A stretch of 50,388 nucleotides of DNA from JAWCNN01 sp038848005 (GTDB lineage: Archaea > Thermoproteota > Bathyarchaeia > Bathyarchaeales > Bathycorpusculaceae), in assembly GCA_038848005.1 (NCBI GenBank), contig JAWCNZ010000009.1, positions 1 to 50,388 of the forward strand, read 5' to 3'. The position numbers and the translations under genes were made by a program. The notes below the pieces were generated by a model. That model had not been told where the DNA came from and searched no databases. It saw nothing but the letters and a program-made list of their open reading frames with translations. This document shows positions 24,972 to 33,653 of this stretch, one piece after another. Position 1 is the stretch's first letter. The number at the start of each line of letters is the position of its first letter.

Positions 24972-27694
24972 CCCTTTTCGATTTCGCCATAACCAGCATC
25001 ATTTTCTTTCCAGGCATCATCTTCTTATTTGCTCTATCCAAAAAAATCGGAATAACACTCAATTCCCTAGAAAAAATCCTCTACGGAAGCATCTTATGGA
25101 ATTTCCTTCTAATCGCCCCATCCATCATACTAGGAGTATTCACAAATTGGATAACAGCATACTTCAACACCTTTACGATAACCTCAATCGCAACAACAAT
25201 AATCTCCATAACATACTTAACTAAAAACCATAAAACACCACCCACAACAACCCTCAAAATGAAACTAGAACATATACCCTACACACTAAGCTTTCTAGCA
25301 CTTCTAACGCTGTCCTCCACAGTCATATACTTCCACACAATCTACATCGAATGGGACGCCATCGCCCACTACATCCCAACAGCAAAAGCAATACTAACCA
25401 CAGGAGGATTAACCTCCCAACCCTACCGCTCACTAAACTTTATAGAACATCCACCAGCAATCCCATTAACCTACGCATGGCTACTCAATTTCACAAACCT
25501 AGAATCCCTCTACAACCTAGCCCTAATCTATTTCATACTAACCATCACAACAATATTCCTAATTGTCAAAAAATTTTTTACACAAAAAGGCGCCTTGACC
25601 TCGTCACTAGTCTTTATGTCGCTACCAACCGTCATAATAGTAATAAGCTCCCGCTCGTTATACCTTGACCTATCCTTTATACTATGCTTTCTCTCCACGC
25701 TATATTGCACAATAAAAATAACAAATACCCAAAAAACAACACACAACTCCTTATGGTTCGAGTATGTAATGCTCGCTATTGGGTTCACCATGATGGTTCT
25801 TACAAGAACAGAATTCGGAATCTTCATAGCTCCCGCACTATTCGCAATTTTTATTGCTACATTAAAGCCCAAAAACTGGGAAATAACATCAACCTTAATG
25901 CTTGGTTTAGCCTACTACCTAAGAGAAATAAGAAATATCCTCTTAGACCCTTCCTCATGGCTATGCTACATACAAAGACTTACACCCGTATTCATAATAT
26001 CTGGGCTCATTCTGGTAATCATTAAAAATGTTCCACTTACAAAAAATCAAAACACAAAAAACAAAGAATTAAACAAAAAACTTTTAACGTTAACTTTAAT
26101 CCCGCTACTTCCACTCATAATATATATACTAAAAAATATCATCATTTCAGGATTTGTAGTTCCAGGTATACCCATATCTAACAAAGAAATTTTTAAATCT
26201 GCAACGTTTTTCAACGAAATAAACCCACATAAAAGCATTTCTTTAATGGAAATGTTACAATGGGACTATTTTGTTTCGGTTTGGTGGCTTATTCCGCCCT
26301 ATCTCATACCCGCATCTATTTCTATAGCATCAGTCCTATTAATTCTCCTAAAAAAGAAGAACATTCCGTATAACATCACGCCAATTCTATTTTTCTTTGC
26401 AAGCGTTTCTATTTTATGGTCAACTCTTTCTTGCGACCCTCAACCTCGTAGACTGTACTATTTTGCGCCTTTTATAGCGTTAATCGTAACTCACGGACTA
26501 TTTGTAATCAAAAAATTATTCAGCCCCTTCGGTTTTGCTTTACGCATACCACTATACATAACCGCAGTAACCACTTATACACTAACAAAAACTGGAGCAA
26601 AAACAATCAATGACATATCATTACTTTATTCAAAGCTATACCAACCCGCCACCGACATAGAATTCATTGCAGTATCAGCCCTCATATTTTCTATAATTTT
26701 CACTCCCTATGAAAATTTAATTAACAAAATAAAAAGGAAAATCCAACTTTCACGAAGGGCGTTCATTACAACAACGGCATTAACATTTGGTCTGAACGTC
26801 ATACTACTTACAAGCTCCATGAGCCCGATAATTACGGACGTAGTTAATAAAGGAAGCGGGTCCAGATATGAATATTACGGTGGTTGGTTGCATTATCCAG
26901 AGGTAGTTAACTATTATGATGAAAGTATAGCAGATAACTTCGTTACAATGGGCTTTTACTGCCATGAACTAATAACTTTCGCTAATAGATTCACAATTGA
27001 TTTATCCGATCCCATTTACGGCATGCCAATCTACTCTATTATCACCACAGCAAACGAAACTGAAATCCTTAACAGAATGAGAGAGCTAAATGTAAAATAC
27101 TTTCTGGAACCCAAAAAGAATAATCCTTTCTTTTTGATTTATGAAAGGCTGGTGAACAGCACAGTTTTAGGTAATATTTTCGTTGACAACCCTCAACTCC
27201 GATACTTAGCCACTTTCAAATACGCCACACTCTATGCCTTCCACGAAAATTACACCCTAACCCAACTCATCCCCACTACAATAGCGCCATGGAACTACAA
27301 CCCAGAAACAAACTACACACTCACAACAGAACAAAATACAACGAAATTCACCGCCACTACAAACAATGGCGGAAAAATCTCCCTCATGTACACCTTTAAT
27401 AAACCATTAGCCATAAACGAAGCATTGTGGCTAACCATAAAAACCTATAACCAATCAAAACTCGTCGCAATAATGTTCACTAACCTACAAAACCGAACAA
27501 CAGACTACTTCTCTTACCAATGCCTGCTAACCAACCAAACAAGGAAACCCGTAATAAACCTCAAACAAGGCACAACAGAAGGAAATTTCAACTCGAACCA
27601 TATAGAAGGAATCTTAATAGGAATAGAAACCCAGCCAAACACCACACAAACCTTCGAAATCTACCAACTAAACATTGTAACCTATAATAACTAA
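24968..27694 (+). CDS. Large multi-pass membrane glycosyltransferase-like protein (ArnT/GT39-like)
   Basis: A 908-residue protein with about 12-14 hydrophobic helices over residues 1-620 and an extracytoplasmic C-terminal ~280 residues rich in Asn/Thr/Tyr. The first large loop carries YIEWDAIAHYIPTAKAI near 128-144, like the catalytic WD-A-x-x-Y loop of GT39/ArnT proteins. It likely transfers sugar from a lipid phosphate to a surface acceptor, closing the operon. The ends of the gene (24968-25560 and 27230-27694) are C/A-rich, the middle less so. A specific family call is not safe. Confidence 0.7.
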   Translation: MTLFDFAITSIIFFPGIIFLFALSKKIGITLNSLEKILYGSILWNFLLIAPSIILGVFTNWITAYFNTFTITSIATTIISITYLTKNHKTPPTTTLKMKLEHIPYTLSFLALLTLSSTVIYFHTIYIEWDAIAHYIPTAKAILTTGGLTSQPYRSLNFIEHPPAIPLTYAWLLNFTNLESLYNLALIYFILTITTIFLIVKKFFTQKGALTSSLVFMSLPTVIIVISSRSLYLDLSFILCFLSTLYCTIKITNTQKTTHNSLWFEYVMLAIGFTMMVLTRTEFGIFIAPALFAIFIATLKPKNWEITSTLMLGLAYYLREIRNILLDPSSWLCYIQRLTPVFIISGLILVIIKNVPLTKNQNTKNKELNKKLLTLTLIPLLPLIIYILKNIIISGFVVPGIPISNKEIFKSATFFNEINPHKSISLMEMLQWDYFVSVWWLIPPYLIPASISIASVLLILLKKKNIPYNITPILFFFASVSILWSTLSCDPQPRRLYYFAPFIALIVTHGLFVIKKLFSPFGFALRIPLYITAVTTYTLTKTGAKTINDISLLYSKLYQPATDIEFIAVSALIFSIIFTPYENLINKIKRKIQLSRRAFITTTALTFGLNVILLTSSMSPIITDVVNKGSGSRYEYYGGWLHYPEVVNYYDESIADNFVTMGFYCHELITFANRFTIDLSDPIYGMPIYSIITTANETEILNRMRELNVKYFLEPKKNNPFFLIYERLVNSTVLGNIFVDNPQLRYLATFKYATLYAFHENYTLTQLIPTTIAPWNYNPETNYTLTTEQNTTKFTATTNNGGKISLMYTFNKPLAINEALWLTIKTYNQSKLVAIMFTNLQNRTTDYFSYQCLLTNQTRKPVINLKQGTTEGNFNSNHIEGILIGIETQPNTTQTFEIYQLNIVTYNN

Positions 27695-27704
27695 AACCAA
27701 TTTT

Positions 27705-27863
27705 CTAGAACTGGTCTATCTGCATTGGTTGTTCCAATTCCAAAACATCACACACGCTAAAAACTTCAAATGTTATTGTTAAAAATTCTGCACCACAACA
27801 ACACACAAGCCACTCGCCTAAACTCTTAAACCAGTATTGTTGGAATATTGATTTTGGATTCAT
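27705..27863 (-). CDS. Doubtful 52-residue ORF
   Basis: Read from ATG at 27863 it gives a Cys- and Trp-containing peptide (KSLGEWLVCCCGAEF, then an acidic VCDVLELEQ). No family is recognised. It is divergent from the coiled-coil gene that starts at 27901. No strong ribosome site is seen. It may be a gene remnant or chance; the 27695-27900 gap otherwise holds only the coiled-coil promoter. Confidence 0.2.
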   Translation of the reverse strand: MNPKSIFQQYWFKSLGEWLVCCCGAEFLTITFEVFSVCDVLELEQPMQIDQF

Positions 27864-27900
27864 AACTTTAATTATTCTAAAAGCGAACAAAATTATAGGT

Positions 27901-28218
27901 GTGTTGGAATTGAGTTTGTGGCATGAAATTGAGGATTTGCAAAAGAAAAAGGCGGAGCTGGAGTTTCAACTTCACTCAATAGAGGAAAAAGAAAAAACCT
28001 TGGAAGAACGGGCTAGGCTGTTGGAAGAGAAATTAGCCATTCAACAATTGGAAGAAAAACTGAAGGTGAAGACAGAATCTGTGGAAAAGCTTGAATCGAG
28101 AATAAACGAGTTGGAACAAAAACTTAACTCCTCCCCAACGTTGATGGCAACTCCAGAACCAGAAGCACAAAAAAGTACTAATGGCTATTCTTTGAGGAAA
28201 CTTTTCGGTGAACACTGA
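27901..28218 (+). CDS. Small coiled-coil protein
   Basis: A 105-residue protein starting with GTG. Residues ~8-78 form a continuous heptad-rich coiled coil of Glu, Lys and Leu (LEERARLLEEKLAIQQ, VEKLESRINELEQKL). A flexible Ser/Pro/Thr linker follows (SSPTLMATPEPEAQK), and the end is a short conserved-looking tail, NGYSLRKLFGEH. The layout (coiled coil, linker, tail) suggests a scaffold or adaptor whose tail binds a partner. No enzyme domain. Neighbouring genes are on the other strand. Function unknown. Confidence 0.65.
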   Translation: MLELSLWHEIEDLQKKKAELEFQLHSIEEKEKTLEERARLLEEKLAIQQLEEKLKVKTESVEKLESRINELEQKLNSSPTLMATPEPEAQKSTNGYSLRKLFGEH

Positions 28219-28257
28219 AAAGCAAAATTCATGAAACGAGCAACAAAACTGAATGAA

Positions 28258-28797
28258 TTAGTTTATTCTGCAATCTTTGACTTTTTTCTCGTCTAAATCG
28301 GCAACTCTAACATCTTCCTTTACGGTTTCTGTTTCTAGATTTAAAACATGATTGCAGTAGGGACAAACGTTCACAAGCCTAGTTTTTCCGCTGCTAAAAT
28401 CCAACATGACCAGAGGCTTGCTGAAAACTCGCCCACATTTGGGACAGCTAATAAGCATGTGATTTTGCTCAACATCTTTAGCACTTCGACTGGTGGGCTT
28501 GATAGGTTTACCTTTAACAACAATTTCTCCGCCTTTGGCGAAACGCCAAACTTCTAAGCCGAAATAAAAAATGCTTAAAACAATTGGCACAGCCAGAAAG
28601 ACGTAAATTGCCCTTAAAGTAGCCCAGTAACCCACAGCCCAGTCGAGGCTAAAGTGCAAACCATAACTATAAAGTTCGTTATGGACAATCCAATCAATGT
28701 TTCCAAGCAACAAAATAACAAAAGCAGAGCTGACCAACCATAAAACAAGAATAACCCTGACAAACCAGTTATTAAGCGTCAAATTTTTCCAAGTCAA
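28258..28797 (-). CDS. Membrane protein with C-terminal zinc ribbon (paralogue A)
   Basis: A 179-residue protein starting with TTG. Two membrane helices (about 13-33 and 60-85) bracket a loop with HNELYSYGLHFSLDWAVGYW. The cytoplasmic tail has a zinc ribbon, SCPKCGRVF ... NVCPYCNHVL, near residues 117-150. The loop motif is shared with the next gene (28876-29406): H-x-x-L-Y-x-Y-G-L-x-F-S-L-D-W-A-V-x-Y-W. No known function. A zinc ribbon tethered to the membrane suggests sensing or a protein/nucleic-acid contact. The sequence around its start is repeated at 31591-31627. Confidence 0.65.
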   Translation of the reverse strand: MTWKNLTLNNWFVRVILVLWLVSSAFVILLLGNIDWIVHNELYSYGLHFSLDWAVGYWATLRAIYVFLAVPIVLSIFYFGLEVWRFAKGGEIVVKGKPIKPTSRSAKDVEQNHMLISCPKCGRVFSKPLVMLDFSSGKTRLVNVCPYCNHVLNLETETVKEDVRVADLDEKKVKDCRIN

Positions 28798-28875
28798 ACT
28801 TTAAACCCAAACAAAACTCGGAGTTAAACAACAAAAACGTTATGAAACCAAAATAAAAATTCACAATTAACATTT

Positions 28876-29406
28876 TCACTTCAAAACAAAAACCCAAAAC
28901 AAAACAACAATTGCCATGGTTCCGAAAAGCAAGATTAATTGTGCAAAACTGTTCCAGAAACCGAAAATTTTGTACCATGGCATCCACAACCAAACAACAT
29001 CATCGCTTGGCAAGCCACCACCCCAAAACACAAACCACAAAACATCAGCCAACCCGCCAAAAAATAACAGGCAAACGCTCAAAAACAAACCAAAACTTAC
29101 TTTTACGTCTCTTCGGCTTTTGCCAGAACCCAACCAATATGCAAATCCAGCGGCAAACCCAAAAATAAGAAAAACGCAAGAATAAACGTTCCAATAGAAA
29201 ACAGCCCAGTCGAGGCTAAACCTAAGCCCATAACCATACAAAACCCTATGAACAACAAAATCCAAACCAGACATCAAAATAAAAAACATAAAAATCAAAA
29301 AACACAGAACAAAAGCTTTCAAGACACAGCCAAACCTGTTCAACTCCGACCCGAAACAAGGCGTTTCCCTCAGCAAAGAAAAAGTATATTGATGATTCAG
29401 AATCAA
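28876..29406 (-). CDS. Small multi-pass membrane protein (paralogue B)
   Basis: A 176-residue protein with four hydrophobic segments (about 27-50, 70-92, 103-125, 152-175). It carries HRVLYGYGLRFSLDWAVFYW between the first two, matching paralogue A, but has no zinc ribbon; instead a Trp-rich loop (VWLWMPWYKIFGFWNSF) precedes the last helix. The TTG start at 29406 is weak and the true start may be nearer residue 29. The coding strand is strongly G/T-rich. Function unknown; an integral membrane partner or sensor is possible. Confidence 0.6.
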   Translation of the reverse strand: MILNHQYTFSLLRETPCFGSELNRFGCVLKAFVLCFLIFMFFILMSGLDFVVHRVLYGYGLRFSLDWAVFYWNVYSCVFLIFGFAAGFAYWLGSGKSRRDVKVSFGLFLSVCLLFFGGLADVLWFVFWGGGLPSDDVVWLWMPWYKIFGFWNSFAQLILLFGTMAIVVLFWVFVLK

Positions 29407-29611
29407 AACCCAACAAAATAGTGTATGGCAATTGTGGGGTTGCCTATTTCTGCCAAGAATGGCGAAAACTCAGCAAAACTCACTTTTATTTTTCAACAGT
29501 TTAAAAATCTGCTTTTGCCTTTTCTGTTAACAGTAACCAACAGTTTAATAAAAATGGGGGGTAATTAGCGGAATTAACCTAGTCTAGTTTTGGTGTTTTG
29601 TTGTTTGGACG

Positions 29612-31489
29612 CTACCAAGTTCCGCTCCATGATGCAAGCTGTCCGTCCCAAAGCGTTGTACCCCAGTTGAAATCCTTGCAAAGTAGATGCACCGCCACGC
29701 CTGCGTTGACTTTAAATTTAAGTTTAATAGACCAAGTGTTTGGATTGTACGTTATCGTTATGGGTGCGTAGGGTACGGCCTCAACGTATGGACCGGTTGC
29801 ACCATAAAGCAGAGCGGAAAGTTGGCAACTTGCCTCAGGCGTTATTGTGGCGCCCGCATGTCCCGTTATAGTGGGTCCAGTCTTGCTGGCGCCTGCACCT
29901 ATATTCCATATACCAGTCCAACCGCCGGTCCTTGTCCACTTAACGCCTGCCTTAAACCACGCAGAAACCGTTACGCTAGCTGAACACGATATTGTTCCGC
30001 TGGCACTCACTGTTATTTTGCCATCAACCTTTAGTCTAATATCCCACCATGTTGGGATACACGCCACATGCCAATAAATTGTGGTAATTTTAACGTTCAA
30101 AAAGGTCTTAGACCACGTCTTAGAGTAGCTGGCTGTGGCGCTTACGGAAGCCTCAGCTTTTATGGAAGGTGTTACGCTTACCCATGTCTCAAATCCATCG
30201 ATTGTGAACCACCTGCCCCAAATTCCAATGTACCCAGAAAGGGTTAATTGTGGAGTTATCTTCAACGTCGCCGTTAGTGGGCCTTGAGACCATGTATATG
30301 AATAGGGGCCTTGTGTCCATGAACAACTCCAACTTTTCTCGAATTTCCAGTCTTCTATTTCGCTTTTTCCCACTTGTCCTATGATTTCAATTGGATAATG
30401 CACAGTTAAGTAATCAATTTTGAACACTCTATAGCTAGAAAGGGCCTCTGTAAGATAGCTTTCTGTTGCGGTTATGTTTTGCTCAGTTACAACTGTCGTC
30501 TCATGTACCGTAACATTGCGTAAACCAACTTCTGAATGGGTTTCCATGATGGTGCCTTCGCCAAAATCTACAATCCAAGATTCTCCGATGAGTTCACTAG
30601 GGTTGAGGATTTCAGCATCAACAGGCAAATCAATCGTCAAATTCCAGTCACATATGAAGATTTGCTCATTCGGTATTGATCTAAGCATTGTTTTTATAGA
30701 TCCAATTTTGTTAAATATGTAGCTGGCAGCTAACTCAGTGGCATTCTCATCCCAAGGTCCAACATTAATCCGCCAAATTCCACTGGCTGGATCCAGTATG
30801 GCAAGTTGAGGAGCGTAAGCGTTTACGTGAATTACTGTTTCATTGTTTTTGCCCCATGGCATTATTGTACAGTCAACAACCTCCAAATTAAAACCAAACA
30901 AAGCCAATTGCTCAAGCAACCACCCGCCAACAAACTCTTCCCTAATAGGGACAACCATTACGGGTGGTGGTTGTCGTTCTTTCAAAAAGTTTCTGGCAGC
31001 CATCACAATGTCTTTCATGTCGATTATTCCATCCCCGTTAATGTCTAATTCAGCATTCCATCCTTCTGATCCCAACTCAACTAAAAAGGCCTCGGCTACT
31101 GCTCTTAAGTCTTTCATGTCGACTATACCGTCAGAGTTTGCGTCTCCAGTAAGTGAAAAATCTTTAACTCCTTCCTCCAACTCTACATCAGGACTAAATG
31201 TTATGTTTTCGGGCATTGGGATTTCCACTTCAGGCGGCACTAGGGTTTCGCCCAAAAGTGTTTTTCTATATATCTCCGCAAGCAAAGACGTAGGGACAGT
31301 AAGCTCAAATGAGACAGTTGCATCACCACCTGGTAAAACCATCACCTTCTCTTTTCGGTCCATTTCAACATTAATGATCGGTACTTCTTCAGCTTTCACA
31401 GCGCAAATCCAAAACGTTGACAAAACAATAGTCAACACGATTACCAATGCTTTCGCTTTTCTCATTCTTTTTTCAATAAATATACTCAC
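29612..31489 (-). CDS. Secreted dockerin-domain protein
   Basis: A 625-residue protein with a Sec signal (basic start, hydrophobic ALVIVLTIVLSTFWICAV to about residue 31, cleavage near AVKA-EE). A type I dockerin follows: two Ca-binding loops DANSDGIVDMKD (116-127) and DINGDGIIDMKD (149-160), 33 residues apart, each followed by a helix. The C-terminal ~280 residues are beta-rich with many Trp, Ser and Thr (WSCSWTQGPYSYTWSQGP). Dockerins bind cohesins; none is seen in this window. It may be a surface or secreted binding protein. No catalytic domain is recognised. Confidence 0.8.
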   Translation of the reverse strand: MSIFIEKRMRKAKALVIVLTIVLSTFWICAVKAEEVPIINVEMDRKEKVMVLPGGDATVSFELTVPTSLLAEIYRKTLLGETLVPPEVEIPMPENITFSPDVELEEGVKDFSLTGDANSDGIVDMKDLRAVAEAFLVELGSEGWNAELDINGDGIIDMKDIVMAARNFLKERQPPPVMVVPIREEFVGGWLLEQLALFGFNLEVVDCTIMPWGKNNETVIHVNAYAPQLAILDPASGIWRINVGPWDENATELAASYIFNKIGSIKTMLRSIPNEQIFICDWNLTIDLPVDAEILNPSELIGESWIVDFGEGTIMETHSEVGLRNVTVHETTVVTEQNITATESYLTEALSSYRVFKIDYLTVHYPIEIIGQVGKSEIEDWKFEKSWSCSWTQGPYSYTWSQGPLTATLKITPQLTLSGYIGIWGRWFTIDGFETWVSVTPSIKAEASVSATASYSKTWSKTFLNVKITTIYWHVACIPTWWDIRLKVDGKITVSASGTISCSASVTVSAWFKAGVKWTRTGGWTGIWNIGAGASKTGPTITGHAGATITPEASCQLSALLYGATGPYVEAVPYAPITITYNPNTWSIKLKFKVNAGVAVHLLCKDFNWGTTLWDGQLASWSGTW

Positions 31490-31590
31490 CCCTCCGACAT
31501 TTTAGTATATATGCTATATATTAATTTTGTGTAACAACATCACATAGTCAAACACATGCATGAATGATAAAGATGGATGACTAACACAAA

Positions 31591-31627
31591 CTAAGTGTCA
31601 AATTTTTCAGTCAAACTTTAAACCCAA
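31591..31627. repeat. Direct repeat copy 2 (copy 1 at 28779-28814)
   Basis: This stretch repeats the sequence around the start of paralogue A. Shared blocks are GTCAAATTTTTC, AGTCAAACTTTAAACCCAA and CAAAA, with two indels of 1-2 bp. A shorter piece, AAACCCAACAAAAT, recurs at 29406-29419. Copy 1 covers a gene start; copy 2 lies in noncoding DNA upstream of the dockerin gene and tRNA-Ser, and could be the remnant of a third family member. Confidence 0.6.
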
Positions 31628-31708
31628 CAAAATCGAAATGGAAGAAAAACAAAAATAAAACGTAAACAACGTATATGATTGAAAGACTTAACAGTTAAGG
31701 GTATAATT

Positions 31709-31797
31709 GCGGGGTTGCCCTAGCCTGGTAGGGGGCAGGCCTGCTAAGCCTGTGGTCAGCAATGGCCGCGCGGGTTCAAATCCCGCACCCCGCGCCA
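31709..31797 (+). tRNA. tRNA-Ser (GCU), CCA encoded
   Basis: The acceptor stem (31709-31715 with 31787-31793) pairs fully; discriminator G is at 31794 and CCA follows at 31795-31797. The anticodon stem is CAGGC/GCCTG (31736-31740/31748-31752) around loop CTGCTAA, giving anticodon GCU. A long variable arm (GGTC/GGCC, 31754-31757/31764-31767) marks it as a type II tRNA. The T stem is GCGGG/CCCGC with loop TTCAAAT. A TATA-like CGTATATGA lies about 35-40 bp upstream. No intron. Confidence 0.95.
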
Positions 31798-31852
31798 CTT
31801 CGCTTGTATTTCTAATCATTATTTTTGTTTAACAAGAGTTATGAGTTGATTT

Positions 31853-32317
31853 GTGAGGAATTATTTGGTGATTCGATTTAAGAAAGCGCTCATTTTCCTT
31901 ATTACTATAATAGTGTTTCTAATTGTTGGTGGGTTTGCGGAAGCCACAACATTGAGTTTCACTGTAAAGGCTGGTCAAGAAGAAACGAGAATTATTAATC
32001 TTGCAGTTGATGACCGTGTTTTGATAAAGTTCACTGTTATTGGTGGCTTGAATTTTTCTATGATTTATCCTAATGGGACGGTGAGGGATTTCGGTGAAAG
32101 AAGCGATTTGCGTTACGATTTTGTTTGTGATTTAGAAGGTGAATATTGTTTGCGTTTTTCTAATGTAGGTTCTTCGCAAGATAAGCTTGTAACTTTGGAT
32201 TATGAGGTTCAACATTACATTTTTGGGATGCCGCAGATGCTCTTCCTAACCTTAATTATAGTGGTGGTTTGTGTGATGGCTGTGTCTGCATTTATCTTAA
32301 TGGGAAAACAGCATTAA
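31853..32317 (+). CDS. Membrane-anchored extracytoplasmic protein (emp24/GOLD-like)
   Basis: A 154-residue protein starting with GTG, 56 bp after tRNA-Ser. It has an N-terminal hydrophobic signal/anchor (ALIFLITIIVFLIVGGFAEA), a beta-rich middle of ~80 residues (TLSFTVKAGQEETRIINL, FSMIYPNGTVRDFGE, GEYCLRFSNVGSSQDKL) and a C-terminal membrane helix (MLFLTLIIVVVCVMAVSAF). The GxYxLxFxN pattern before the helix resembles GOLD domains of emp24/p24 proteins. Such a domain outside the cell could bind a protein or glycan. Assignment is by pattern only. Confidence 0.6.
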   Translation: MRNYLVIRFKKALIFLITIIVFLIVGGFAEATTLSFTVKAGQEETRIINLAVDDRVLIKFTVIGGLNFSMIYPNGTVRDFGERSDLRYDFVCDLEGEYCLRFSNVGSSQDKLVTLDYEVQHYIFGMPQMLFLTLIIVVVCVMAVSAFILMGKQH

Positions 32318-32378
32318 TGAAACTCTAACGTTAACAGTGACTATTATTACCCTTTAAATAAAAGAAAAAGGAGGGAGA

Positions 32379-33503
32379 CTATTCTGCTTTTACAAATTTG
32401 TTCTCTAGCCTTTTCAAGACTTCTGGTAGGGTGGTGTATTCCATGCTTTCGGCGCCTAGACGGGCTGGTTCAAACTCTCCCATTCTGCGGAGAACAGCTG
32501 CGTATTCCACTGCTTCGCGGCGAGCCAAATCAAAAGCTGGATCGCTGAATATGTCGCTTATTAATGGGTTGCCGTCGTCGTCGCTGGCGATTTTTCCGTG
32601 GCTAACTTGGAAGCCAAGCGCCACGATTCTTGGCGGTCCGTCAAAAGCCGTGCATCTGCTGTCTTCTAAGCCGACTGGCATTAGTGGACCCCAATGGCTT
32701 CCGCGCATCCACCCCTCAACGAAATAGCTATGCATGAACGGCGCCAAAAGTTCTCCAACTGCGGGTAAGCCGTGTTGTCCTCTTACAATGGCTACTGGGT
32801 CATCTTTTCCAACGTATTTGCCTGCAATTAAAGAAAGCCTTGTCGTGCTTGTTGCACCGCATATGAGATTGTCTCTTGCGCGCCAAACATGTGAAACCAC
32901 GTAGCGACTAGGTGTTCCAATCAAAGCGATTAAATCATACATTTCCTCGGGACATTTCAAGACAACTTTTTTGTTTTCAATTGTGTCTAGAACTTCAAAT
33001 TTGAAGCCTCCGGTCATGCTTGGGTCGATTACAAGTCCAGCGGTGTTGAAGGGGTCGGCGAACATGCGGAAAAGCGGATAGTTGAAGGCGCCTGGTTCGG
33101 TTTTGTCTGCGGCGAAAACCACTATGGGGTCTGAGCCTCTTTCTTCAATTTCCATTTCAGCAACTCCGGGACCCATTCCACGAACGTTTCCGCTGAAGGC
33201 TGTTTTTAGAATGTCTTGTCCTGCACCGTAAAGTTTAAGGTCGGAAGCCTTTTTCGCTGCTTCTTGAAAGGTGTCCCATGCAAGTTTGTGGATTTCAGGG
33301 TTGTTTTCGCCTCTGGTGTGAACCATGAGGAGTTCTAGGTCGTCTCCGGCGTGGAAAACGAAATGGCTGTTGATAAGCCCCTTTTCTTGCGCTTCTCTCA
33401 GGCGTTTTTCTCCTATGTCTAGCAATGGTTTGGGAACTGTTTGGTGTCCAGCTAATGAACCCACGTCGCATTTAATAATTGATATTGTTGTTTTTTCTGG
33501 CAC
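32379..33503 (-). CDS. fbp: Bifunctional fructose-1,6-bisphosphate aldolase/phosphatase
   Basis: A 374-residue archaeal type V FBPase. ISIIKCDVGSLAGHQTVPK at the start carries metal and phosphate ligands; HAGDDLELLMVH, FAADKTEPGAFNYPLFRMFADP, KYVGKDDPVAIVRGQHGLPAVGE and the C-terminal FDLARREAVEYAAVLRRMGEFEP are family signatures. It condenses triose phosphates and dephosphorylates the product, making gluconeogenesis one-way. It is a cytoplasmic octameric enzyme in characterised members. Length matches the family, and TpiA and other sugar enzymes lie nearby. Confidence 0.96.
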   Translation of the reverse strand: MPEKTTISIIKCDVGSLAGHQTVPKPLLDIGEKRLREAQEKGLINSHFVFHAGDDLELLMVHTRGENNPEIHKLAWDTFQEAAKKASDLKLYGAGQDILKTAFSGNVRGMGPGVAEMEIEERGSDPIVVFAADKTEPGAFNYPLFRMFADPFNTAGLVIDPSMTGGFKFEVLDTIENKKVVLKCPEEMYDLIALIGTPSRYVVSHVWRARDNLICGATSTTRLSLIAGKYVGKDDPVAIVRGQHGLPAVGELLAPFMHSYFVEGWMRGSHWGPLMPVGLEDSRCTAFDGPPRIVALGFQVSHGKIASDDDGNPLISDIFSDPAFDLARREAVEYAAVLRRMGEFEPARLGAESMEYTTLPEVLKRLENKFVKAE

Positions 33504-33653
33504 TCACTTTCACCTCAAATCGGGTTCTCATGTAGTTTCTCTAAGTGTCTTAAAAAGTTTCCTAAAACCTTTTGACAGAACGTCATTAAAGTTTTGCCGT
33601 TTTTTTGCAGTAACAGAACAAAAATAAGTTTGACTTCTAAGTAAATTTTGAGG

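Noticed and set aside
29430..29446. Possible attachment site or tRNA-Ser 5' fragment
   Set aside because: A 14-of-15 match can arise by chance in a window this size, elements usually copy the tRNA 3' end, and no integrase is present. Kept only as part of the repeat finding.
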